From UBA2882 sp045542735 (GTDB lineage: Bacteria; Bacillota; Clostridia; Lachnospirales; Lachnospiraceae): a DNA stretch of 64,000 nt. Of the stretch, positions 45,157 to 52,554 are shown one piece after another. The DNA is taken from positions 384,422 to 448,421 of the forward strand of contig JAZQLQ010000026.1 in assembly GCA_045542735.1 (NCBI GenBank), read 5' to 3'. Under the pieces are notes generated by a model. That model was not told the origin of the DNA, made no database searches, and saw nothing but the letters and a program-made list of their open reading frames with translations. Every line of letters begins with the position of its first letter. Within the stretch, counting starts at the first letter, position 1. A program made the translations under genes and the position numbers.

Positions 45157-45572
45157 TGGCTAATCCCAATTTGGAGTTTGATCCGTCTACCTTGAATGAT
45201 AGAGGTGATAGTTATTCTTCTCTAACAGATTTGAATGGAATAGAAGTGTTTACACTAAAGTTTGAAGATAAGGTTGAATCTGTAAATCAACAACTTGCCG
45301 AATATGAAGTATTTTTAGCGCAGCAACCGTTTGCGGGAAATATGTCTTATGATGCCAGTGATGAACAGATTGTTTCCGGTTTGTTTTTGCAAAATACTTT
45401 TACAAGCATAAAAACAGAAGAAACAAATATACAAGGTGCGACAGGACTGTATGTGGCTGTGGTGGCGTTACTGTTTGGAATCTTTTTGGGAGCACTTATG
45501 ACATATTGTCGAAAAAAGACACAAAGGTTAGAAGAGGAAAAAAGATATATTAATAATCAATATAAAAATTAG
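45156..45572 (+). CDS. EssA-like small T7SS membrane protein
   Basis: 138 residues, start overlapping the esaA-like stop (TAATG). A soluble N-terminal 95 residues is followed by one membrane segment (about 97-117) and a basic tail (YCRKKTQRLEEEKRY). Size, topology and position between EsaA and EssB suit EssA, but sequence resemblance is too weak to be sure. Confidence 0.6.
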   Translation: MANPNLEFDPSTLNDRGDSYSSLTDLNGIEVFTLKFEDKVESVNQQLAEYEVFLAQQPFAGNMSYDASDEQIVSGLFLQNTFTSIKTEETNIQGATGLYVAVVALLFGIFLGALMTYCRKKTQRLEEEKRYINNQYKN

Positions 45573-45585
45573 CAGAGGTGTTTGA

Positions 45586-46689
45586 ATGAAAAAAACAAAA
45601 GATATTTTGTCAGAAAATGTAAAGAAATCTCATTTGCAGGCAAACAGTAATTATGATTACAAGAAAATTCAAATGGCAGGGGAACATTTTCTGGCTTTGG
45701 AATGGGAAGAACAGGAGGAAGAAATCTTATTTCATTATGATGTTACAAGAATGACCCTGTTTTCGGAAGTATCAAAAGAAGAACAGGTTGTTGTCTTCAA
45801 TTTGCTTATAAGAGCGGCAGATTTTGAAAAGGATATAAAGGAATATGGATTTTCCGTAAAGCCTGAAAATATGTATTACAACTCCAATGGCAGGATATGT
45901 ATTAAGCAGAGAGATGTAAATCCGGTAAAGAAAGAAGACTTTCTCAGGGAATATAAAGCTTCCATAGCGTGTTTGTTGACGGAAGAATATACTTTTGATG
46001 ATTATATGGTGGGTGGTGAGGAACTTTACAAAAAGACTCCTATAACGTCATGGTTATTTGATATGGAGAATACAGAAGCAATTGTGGAGCATTTGGAGGG
46101 ACTAAAGGAAGCGTATCTAAAAGAGCAAAAGCAAAAAATGATTTTAGTAAATAGACGCGGAAATGTTCTTTTAAAGTCATCAGTGGTCGTTTTGGCTATT
46201 ATTTCAATTTTATTAGGAGTATATAGCGGTATACAGTTCTTTTATGAGATTCCATATTTAAAGGCAGTGACAACTGCTGATAATGCGTATATAGAAAATA
46301 ATAGTATTGCATTAATTGATGCGCTTAAGTCTGTTTCTGTGGAACGGATGGACAAGCATCAGAAATACATATTGTCGAGAGCTTATCTGCAAAGTGAAAA
46401 TCTTGCAGATGAGCAAAAAAAGAATGTACTGGAAAAGTTGACGTTATCAGCCAATGAAAAAGAATTGGAATATTGGATTTATCTGGGGCGTTTAGATGTA
46501 GTGATGGCTGAGGATCTTGCATTGCAATTGTCAGATGATGAGTTACTTCTTTATGCTTATATGAAAGAAAAAGCACAAATCCAAGCGGATACAACAATTA
46601 CCGGAACAGAAAAGGAACAGAAATTACAGGGAGTGCAGACGAAGATAGATAATTTGGCAGAAAAATATGATTTGAATGAAGATCAATAA
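45586..46689 (+). CDS. essB: EssB/YukC T7SS membrane pseudokinase
   Basis: 367 residues. A cytoplasmic N-terminal domain of about 195 residues has the pseudokinase-like fold (LIRAADFEKDIKEYGFSVKPENMYYN). One membrane segment (about 200-222) and a helical outside domain follow, with the family-type YLKAVTTADNAYIENN stretch. EssB bridges EssC to the rest of the machine and is a defining T7SSb component. Length is slightly shorter than in Staphylococcus, with the same layout. Confidence 0.9.
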   Translation: MKKTKDILSENVKKSHLQANSNYDYKKIQMAGEHFLALEWEEQEEEILFHYDVTRMTLFSEVSKEEQVVVFNLLIRAADFEKDIKEYGFSVKPENMYYNSNGRICIKQRDVNPVKKEDFLREYKASIACLLTEEYTFDDYMVGGEELYKKTPITSWLFDMENTEAIVEHLEGLKEAYLKEQKQKMILVNRRGNVLLKSSVVVLAIISILLGVYSGIQFFYEIPYLKAVTTADNAYIENNSIALIDALKSVSVERMDKHQKYILSRAYLQSENLADEQKKNVLEKLTLSANEKELEYWIYLGRLDVVMAEDLALQLSDDELLLYAYMKEKAQIQADTTITGTEKEQKLQGVQTKIDNLAEKYDLNEDQ

Positions 46690-46745
46690 GGTTAACAAAA
46701 GCAAATTGCTTTCGTTATAAAACAAAGGAAAAGGAGGAAAATAAG

Positions 46746-47039
46746 ATGGCATTACAAATGGTTTTTGAGGATGTGATTGCTCAGGGACAGGGAATTGCTA
46801 ATCGTTCACAGGATGTTGTAGAACTTCAGAATTGGCTTAATAATGTAGTCAATGAACAACTTCCGTCTATTTGGCAAGGAAGTGGTTATGAAGGCTTTGC
46901 AGTAAGAGTGGCTGAGATGGCTCCCAGTTTCGATGCAATGAGACAGCTGATTGAAGACATTGGAAATGGTGTTGTACAAAATGCAACTCAGTATCAGGAA
47001 TTTGATCAGGCTGCCGGAACAGCTAACAGAGGAAATTAA
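46746..47039 (+). CDS. esxA: EsxA-type WXG100 protein
   Basis: 97 residues, the classic length. Two helices are joined by the WxG turn W43-Q-G45 (PSIWQGSGYEGF). It is a small secreted helical-hairpin dimer that is both substrate and co-factor of T7SS. A strong AAGGAGG site suggests high expression. It is followed by a strong hairpin without a T-run, which may stabilise its mRNA. Only one WXG100 gene is present in the locus. Confidence 0.95.
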   Translation: MALQMVFEDVIAQGQGIANRSQDVVELQNWLNNVVNEQLPSIWQGSGYEGFAVRVAEMAPSFDAMRQLIEDIGNGVVQNATQYQEFDQAAGTANRGN

Positions 47040-47045
47040 TAATGA

Positions 47046-47072
47046 GGGGGAAGGCTATATGTGCTTTCCCCC
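47046..47072 (+). other. mRNA hairpin between esxA and esaB
   Basis: GGGGGAAGGC (47046-47055), loop TATATGT, GCTTTCCCCC (47063-47072): 10 bp with one G-U pair. No T-run follows, so it is more likely an mRNA end-protector or processing site than a terminator. It lies 5 nt upstream of the esaB ribosome binding site. Confidence 0.7.
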
Positions 47073-47090
47073 AAAATGGGAGGATGCATC

Positions 47091-47321
47091 GTGCTAATAT
47101 TAACAATTAGAGATAAAAAGAAAGATATGGATATAATGGTGCGACCGGATCAAAGAATCGGAGATGTATTGCAGATTTTAAAAGAGAATGGAAAAATTTG
47201 TTTTGTAAATGAAAGCATGACGATTTATTCAATAAGAAAAAAGGAATATATCAATTCGAAAATGACATTCCAACAAAGCTTAATATATTCCGGAGATATA
47301 CTGGTTTTGAAAAATGAGTAA
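47091..47321 (+). CDS. esaB: EsaB/YukD ubiquitin-like T7SS protein
   Basis: 76 residues from GTG 47091, 7 nt after GGGAGG. The beta-grasp pattern is visible: LILTIRDKKKDMDIMVRPDQ, then helix IGDVLQILKENG and a last strand SGDILVLKNE. EsaB is a small cytoplasmic T7SSb component with a ubiquitin fold. It closes the secretion part of the locus and runs into the Agr regulator genes. Confidence 0.87.
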   Translation: MLILTIRDKKKDMDIMVRPDQRIGDVLQILKENGKICFVNESMTIYSIRKKEYINSKMTFQQSLIYSGDILVLKNE

Positions 47322-47340
47322 ATTTAAAGGAAATAGTACA

Positions 47341-48069
47341 ATGTTTAAAATTGCGATTTGTGATGATGATGAAAGGATTACCAAGGAAATAGAATCTTTA
47401 CTGTTAGAGTGTGGTAGAAAATATGGTGTAAAGCATGAAATCACTGCGTTTTATGATGGAAAAGAACTGGAAGAAAGTATTTTACAGGGAGAACGCTATA
47501 CAATTATTTATTTGGATATAGAGATGAAACAGCAGAATGGATTGGTAACGGCTTCTAACATACGTAAATTAGATGAAAAGGCCTTTTTAATATATATATC
47601 TGTATATGAACAATATATTGAGGAGATTTTTGAGGCAATTCCATTTCGTTTTATAAAAAAACCAATTGATAGCCAGCGATTTTTAGACGTATATGGATTA
47701 GTTTATAAGAAATATCAAAACACATATATGTCAATTAACTGCAATTTCAAAAAAGAAATTAGAAAAATATTTTTAAATGATATTTTGTATTTTGAAAGTA
47801 GCGGAAGATATATATTAATTAAGTACAGAAATGGTACGCAGGAAAATTTTACGGGAAAAATTGAAAATATAAGTATGGAGTTAGAAAAAAGAAATGCTCC
47901 ATTTTTACGAATTCATCAATCCTATTTGGTAAATTTTAATGCAATTATAAGAAGGACTCGATTAGAAATGTATTTGGAAAATGGACAAATGTTGCCAATA
48001 AGTAGAGGAAGAAAAAAGGAAATTGATGATGCGTATTGTGTACTGATGGGTGGTGAGATCATTGGATAA
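47341..48069 (+). CDS. AgrA-like LytTR response regulator
   Basis: 242 residues from ATG 47341; the frame also opens at 47314, which lacks a well-placed site. The receiver domain is IAICDDDERITKEIE with phospho-acceptor Asp59 in YTIIYLDIEM and KKPID as the conserved Lys. The C-terminal LytTR DNA-binding domain (about 140-240) contains ILYFESSGRYI and FLRIHQSYLVNF. It overlaps the kinase gene by 20 bases. Its expected targets are paired direct repeats 21 bp apart, exactly the layout seen at 49361. Confidence 0.9.
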   Translation: MFKIAICDDDERITKEIESLLLECGRKYGVKHEITAFYDGKELEESILQGERYTIIYLDIEMKQQNGLVTASNIRKLDEKAFLIYISVYEQYIEEIFEAIPFRFIKKPIDSQRFLDVYGLVYKKYQNTYMSINCNFKKEIRKIFLNDILYFESSGRYILIKYRNGTQENFTGKIENISMELEKRNAPFLRIHQSYLVNFNAIIRRTRLEMYLENGQMLPISRGRKKEIDDAYCVLMGGEIIG

Positions 48070-49360
48070 ACTAAGTGTCTGTATCAGTTTTTTTATGGCA
48101 GCAGTTACAATTTGGATTGTGAGAAAATATTTAAATAGTTTGTTGCAAAAGAAAAAAAGCATCAATATTCTCGGCGTGATGGCATGGAGTCTTTATTATA
48201 TATATCAAGTTGTGTTAGAAAATGGAATGACCGGATCGATCATTCTTGTATTAATTAATGCCATACTTATCTTTTTTATATGTCACAGTACATATTATGG
48301 CGTGATTCGAACAAAAATACTATACGTTGTTTTGCTGTGCGTTATATGGTCAATTGTTGAGATGATTGCTTTCTTTATTTTGCAAAATATTATTTCGACA
48401 GAAGCCAAAATATTTCAGACTTTTGGCTCGGTGTTGACAAAGCTGTTACTCGTAATTATGGTTATTGGATTTGGCAGTCGGTTTCGTGAAGGGGGAAAGA
48501 AGAATCTATCTACTAAATATGTATTGATGTTACTAGCAGTTTCTGTATCCGGTATTATCATTGCATATAATTTGTTTCTTATGAATGCTAATGATAATTA
48601 TGCATTATCTATGTTTTCTTTTGCATTATTACTTTTTATGAACTGTATGATTTTTGAAATTTATCAAAATTTGTACAAAAATATGGAGATAGAAAGGGAA
48701 AATGCTATTTTTGCCAAACAATTGCAATTGGTATGTGAGCATAAGAATGAAGAAGAAAAACTGAGGAAGAAGCAAAGAGAAATTTATCATAATTTTGTAA
48801 ATTTTTGTATAGGGATTAAAGCAGATATTCATGAGGGCAAGTTGGATAAAGCAGTCTGGGAAATAGATGAACTTTTGAAGAAAGAACTTTCTTTGAGTGG
48901 TCGAATAATAAATAGTGGTAATGAACTTGTGGATTCGCTAATTAATCATAAATATGAAATAGCATCTAATAAACAAATTGATTTTGAGGTCAATGCGCAG
49001 ATTCCTGAGAAATTACCAATTGAATATGGAGATCTGGCAATTGTATTGGGAAATCTGATTGACAATGCTATTGAGGCGGCAGAAAATTGTGTTGAGGATA
49101 AAAGAATTGCTATTTCGATAGGTATTAAACGCGCGGAATTGGTTCTTGTAGTGCAGAATACATTTCAAGGATGTCCACAGATCGATCAATCGGGAAATTT
49201 TGTTACAAATAAGAAAAATCCTGATCAGCATGGTTTTGGAATACCCTCTGTCAGACGTATTGTAGATAAATACGAGGGGAATAGCTTGTTTCAAATTAAG
49301 GATAATATGTTTGAGGCAATTATATTGATTCATTTAAATGAAGTGTTAATAAATGGTTAA
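48050..49360 (+). CDS. AgrC-like sensor histidine kinase
   Basis: Up to 436 residues; GTG 48050, GTG 48053 and TTG 48062 are all possible starts. Six or seven membrane segments (about 5-210) form the peptide sensor. The cytoplasmic part has a His-box of AgrC type (REIYHNFVNFCIGIK, about 245), an N-box (LIDNAIEAAENC, about 340) and a G-box (HGFGIPSVRRIVDKY, about 400) of the GHKL class. It should read the cyclic peptide made from agrD by agrB and phosphorylate the LytTR regulator. Confidence 0.9.
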   Translation: MVRSLDKLSVCISFFMAAVTIWIVRKYLNSLLQKKKSINILGVMAWSLYYIYQVVLENGMTGSIILVLINAILIFFICHSTYYGVIRTKILYVVLLCVIWSIVEMIAFFILQNIISTEAKIFQTFGSVLTKLLLVIMVIGFGSRFREGGKKNLSTKYVLMLLAVSVSGIIIAYNLFLMNANDNYALSMFSFALLLFMNCMIFEIYQNLYKNMEIERENAIFAKQLQLVCEHKNEEEKLRKKQREIYHNFVNFCIGIKADIHEGKLDKAVWEIDELLKKELSLSGRIINSGNELVDSLINHKYEIASNKQIDFEVNAQIPEKLPIEYGDLAIVLGNLIDNAIEAAENCVEDKRIAISIGIKRAELVLVVQNTFQGCPQIDQSGNFVTNKKNPDQHGFGIPSVRRIVDKYEGNSLFQIKDNMFEAIILIHLNEVLING

Positions 49361-49423
49361 TTTTGACAAAAAAGTGACTGTTTTTGACAGAAATGTTTTT
49401 TTGTAATTCCTTTGTGATATAAA
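49361..49423 (+). promoter_or_regulatory. LytTR-type operator and activator-dependent promoter of agrD
   Basis: Two direct repeats TTTTGACA at 49361-49368 and 49382-49389 start 21 bp apart, two helical turns, as for AgrA/LytTR sites. A -10 (TATAAA, 49418-49423) follows, but the -35 position reads GTTTTT, so activation by the regulator is likely. The region lies between the kinase stop and agrD. Confidence 0.7.
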
Positions 49424-49460
49424 GAAGATACATATATTACACATAGGGAGGAAAATAACA

Positions 49461-49610
49461 ATGAAAAAATTGTTCAGTAAACTGTCTATTGCCAACGTGA
49501 TGGCTGCATTTGCATTGATGGTATCTGTATCTACAGTAAATTCTGCATGTATGTTTTTATTTCATCAGCCGGAAGTGCCTGCAGAATTGAAAAAATACAG
49601 AAAGTTCTAA
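49461..49610 (+). CDS. agrD: AgrD-like cyclic lactone autoinducer peptide precursor
   Basis: 49 residues. SD GGGAGG lies 9 nt upstream. An amphipathic, hydrophobic leader (MKKLFSKLSIANVMAAFALM) is followed by NSACMFLF and a tail HQPEVPAELKKYRKF. Cys30 followed by four residues and the PxxPxEL tail motif fit AgrD, suggesting a Cys-Met-Phe-Leu-Phe thiolactone ring, with exocyclic residues before it unknown. agrB follows 5 bp later. The function follows from the set of four Agr genes. Confidence 0.9.
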   Translation: MKKLFSKLSIANVMAAFALMVSVSTVNSACMFLFHQPEVPAELKKYRKF

Positions 49611-49615
49611 TCAAA

Positions 49616-50200
49616 ATGAAAAAATTGGCACAATTACTTACTAAGTACATTGTCAGCAAAGGGATCGTTGCTGATTCGGAAGCGTCAGTTTATGCATATG
49701 GCTTTCAGATGGGATTGGAATTATTATTTGATCTTATCGTCAGCATTATGATTGCGTTAATTCTAGATATGCTTCCGGAAGCTGCGATCTTTTTTGTTGT
49801 ATTCATCCCCATTAGAAGTTATGCCGGAGGATTTCATTTTAACAGTTATTTTTGGTGTTTTTTACTATCTATCATAACTTACGGGTTTGTATTATATTTT
49901 TCACAATTTGTCACTTTAGAAATATGGTTGCAAGTAAGCATTAATATAGTTCTTTTAAGTGTTATTTATTTTTTGTTTCCGGTACAAAATGTTCGGCGCA
50001 TTTTGGATACTGACGAAAAGAAATATTTTGCAAAAAAATTGCGTTGGTTCTTAGTTGGTAATCATATTTTAAATATAGGTTTAGGATATTGGAAATATAA
50101 GTCTTTGCACAATGTTATGTCTTTAACTCTTGTGTTGATTGTCATCACCATGGTAGTAGGAAAAATAACATATTGGCTAAGTGATAAAAAGGAAGTATAA
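49616..50200 (+). CDS. agrB: AgrB-like peptide-processing membrane protease
   Basis: 194 residues from ATG 49616; an upstream in-frame start at 49547 overlaps agrD and is rejected. AgrB cuts the AgrD tail and forms the thiolactone. RSYAGGFHFNSYFWCF carries His74 and Cys81, seven residues apart as in known AgrB proteases. Four to six membrane segments are visible. The stop is one base before the start of the next gene, a lap1-like T7SS partner, so the peptide-making genes and the second effector module look like one operon. Confidence 0.93.
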   Translation: MKKLAQLLTKYIVSKGIVADSEASVYAYGFQMGLELLFDLIVSIMIALILDMLPEAAIFFVVFIPIRSYAGGFHFNSYFWCFLLSIITYGFVLYFSQFVTLEIWLQVSINIVLLSVIYFLFPVQNVRRILDTDEKKYFAKKLRWFLVGNHILNIGLGYWKYKSLHNVMSLTLVLIVITMVVGKITYWLSDKKEV

Positions 50201-50201
50201 G

Positions 50202-50492
50202 ATGGCGATATTAAGATACTCTCCAGAGGAATTAAATAGTATAGAATCAGCTTTTCAAGCGCAGCAATCATCTATTGCATCGGGATTGCAAGTGTCAAAA
50301 ACAACCGAAACTAAATTGACTGCCATTGGAGTGGCCCATTCTGCCATTGATTTGGCTAATTCTAATTTGCAAAGTTATGCAGAAGCATTGGCAAAAAATA
50401 TACAAGATATGTCTAAATTGGGAGATAGTTTTGATATGTTTGACGAATCTCAAAAGCAGTCTCTATTGAGTGAAGGATTGGGAGAGCAATAA
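50202..50492 (+). CDS. Lap1-like T7SS effector partner, second module
   Basis: 96 residues from ATG 50202 with AAGGAAG. Helical hairpin without WXG (YSPEELNSIESAFQAQQSSI, then LANSNLQSYAEALAKNIQDM). It plays the same part as the gene at 39280, though the sequences are distant, so each effector probably has its own partner. It overlaps the next gene by one base (TAATG). Confidence 0.72.
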   Translation: MAILRYSPEELNSIESAFQAQQSSIASGLQVSKTTETKLTAIGVAHSAIDLANSNLQSYAEALAKNIQDMSKLGDSFDMFDESQKQSLLSEGLGEQ

Positions 50493-50824
50493 TGGAAATG
50501 CAAAGCGTAGAACAGTTGGAAGAGGAACTGTATGAAGGCATTAAGATGCAAAAAGAACGGAAAAAAACAGAAGATGAATTGGATTTACTTTATCAAAATA
50601 TTAGTGCTTTTTTAGAGGACTTAAGCGGTAAATATAGAGGAACTTCATTGGGGGAAATTATTCATAGTGAGTTGGATAATGTGACATACTTGCATCGAAA
50701 TAATCAGCGAGAAAGAGAAGCGTTGGATGAGGAGTTTATCAAAAGACGAAAAGAACTTCAGTTTAAAATAGATGAATGGTATGATGACAAAAATCAAACG
50801 GAGGACGAGACGTGGGACGCGTAA
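50492..50824 (+). CDS. Lap2-like helical T7SS effector partner, second module
   Basis: 110 residues, charged coiled coil throughout (MQSVEQLEEELYEGIKMQKE; NNQREREALDEEFIKRRKEL). It matches the gene at 39612 in size, helical content and place, directly ahead of an LXG effector with a 13-base overlap. The family assignment is by context. Confidence 0.68.
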   Translation: MEMQSVEQLEEELYEGIKMQKERKKTEDELDLLYQNISAFLEDLSGKYRGTSLGEIIHSELDNVTYLHRNNQREREALDEEFIKRRKELQFKIDEWYDDKNQTEDETWDA

Positions 50825-52554
50825 TACGGATTGCTGAAATAAATGGACAAGGCAGTAGTTTGTCGGGGCAAGTATCAATGCAGGATGCGAATTTATCCGG
50901 TATGATTTCTGCAATCGAGAATTATACAAGCGATGAAGGACTGGATGGAAATGCATGGAATGCAAATAAGAATTTTTTTGTAGAGGTTCACACTGTTGTT
51001 TTAGATATGATGAAACTTGCCAATAAAATATTGGTGGATGCACATAATTCATTTGCAGGAAGTGTTGGAGGCGAAGATTTAGATGAAGAGGAACTGAAAA
51101 GGGATCAGGCACTTTATAAAAATCTGGTAGATACATATTGGAATCAATATGCATATTGGTCAGCGCAAGCGGCACTGGCATTAGGAACAGGGGTGTTTGG
51201 TTATAGGGATGCATCTGTAGCTGTATCAAATGCGAGTAGTGCATGGGAACATTGGCACACCAATAATGAACTTTTGGATAAAATAGAACAAAAAATAGAT
51301 AAGCTGAATGAAATAGACATGGCAACGGCCAGTATGTTTGATTATGCAAAAGAAATGCAATTATCTCTTGGCCGGGCAATTACAGAGATTAATGGTGCAT
51401 GGAAAACAAATGGATTTAATTCTAACCTCGTAGGATGCGGCTGGTTTAAGCGAATGAAAGCGCAATGTTACTATGCAGAAGCGGTTCAGTATGGAGTTAT
51501 CAAGATTGATGAAGCAGGAGTCATCACATATCAGTGGGACGTAATTGAAAATCTTATGCAGATGGATGCGACAGAGGTTACAGAAGCGGAGTACATGGCG
51601 CTGATTCAGGCGTATGACAGTATGGTATTGCTGGAAGACATGGAGAAGTATATAGCATGTGGTTATATACACACAATAGAAAGTGTGGAAAGTAGGAGGC
51701 TTGCCCAAAAGTCTCCAGGGGCAAATGGAGCTCGCTATATTCTTTCTCAAGTATTTTGCATTGCATCTGAGAAATATTCGCAAGACACAGATCTAATATT
51801 ACAGCAAGAAATATTAGAAAATAATAAATTGAGTTCAAAAACAATTGTTAATTTAGATAAGGTTACTATATTGCAGAATGTGCAATTATGGGGGAGTGTA
51901 ATTAATCGATCCTATGAAGAACAATTGGAAAAACAAAATCAATCAATTTATGAATGGATAAATCCAATATCACTTATGAAGAATGATATTGGCGGGTATA
52001 CAATAAAAATACATCTTGATGATGTTGATACAGAGGACAATTTATCTGTTGATTATAATATTATACAAGGACCTAATATGAGAGGAGATTATTTAGCAGT
52101 ACTTATAGATGAATGGAAGGATGAGTATGACAAAGAACAAATAAGGACAGAAACAGATGTTTTATTCGGGGGGATGAAGAATATTATAAGTCTTGCTCTT
52201 CCACCTGTAATAGAAGTAATACTGTTAGCAGATGTCGAAGGGACAAATGAAAAAGAAATCAATGCGCAATTAGAACTTAGTGAATTTAAAAATTATATAA
52301 AGTTTTTAGATGTAGGTGCAAATATTTCGTATTCAAAAGATGGTGATGGCATATTAGTAAGTAATATTTATGTGGATGAGGAAAAATTGAAAGAAATACT
52401 TAGTGTGTCAAATAATGAATTGATATTTAGATATAACAATGCAGTTGTTCAACCAGAAGATTTAAAAAAAGCATTAGAAGAAGGAGATAAAGATTTTATA
52501 TATTCATTTAATGATTGGTATAAAAAGGTATATGTTTTTGGAGGATATGAATGA
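50812..52554 (+). CDS. LXG-domain T7SS effector (candidate toxin), second module
   Basis: 580 residues from GTG 50812, 6 nt after GGAGG. The N-terminus has the LXG hallmark: SGMISAIENYTSDEGLDGNAWNANKNFF, then long helices to about 220. The middle resembles a linker domain. The C-terminal 150 residues hold a hydrophobic stretch (ISLALPPVIEVILLADV, about 465-480) and an acidic domain with no motif I recognise. The stop overlaps the start of the LRR protein (ATGA), so the two are tightly coupled, as toxin and immunity genes usually are. Regulation is probably through the Agr operator upstream of agrD. Confidence 0.82.
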   Translation: MGRVIRIAEINGQGSSLSGQVSMQDANLSGMISAIENYTSDEGLDGNAWNANKNFFVEVHTVVLDMMKLANKILVDAHNSFAGSVGGEDLDEEELKRDQALYKNLVDTYWNQYAYWSAQAALALGTGVFGYRDASVAVSNASSAWEHWHTNNELLDKIEQKIDKLNEIDMATASMFDYAKEMQLSLGRAITEINGAWKTNGFNSNLVGCGWFKRMKAQCYYAEAVQYGVIKIDEAGVITYQWDVIENLMQMDATEVTEAEYMALIQAYDSMVLLEDMEKYIACGYIHTIESVESRRLAQKSPGANGARYILSQVFCIASEKYSQDTDLILQQEILENNKLSSKTIVNLDKVTILQNVQLWGSVINRSYEEQLEKQNQSIYEWINPISLMKNDIGGYTIKIHLDDVDTEDNLSVDYNIIQGPNMRGDYLAVLIDEWKDEYDKEQIRTETDVLFGGMKNIISLALPPVIEVILLADVEGTNEKEINAQLELSEFKNYIKFLDVGANISYSKDGDGILVSNIYVDEEKLKEILSVSNNELIFRYNNAVVQPEDLKKALEEGDKDFIYSFNDWYKKVYVFGGYE

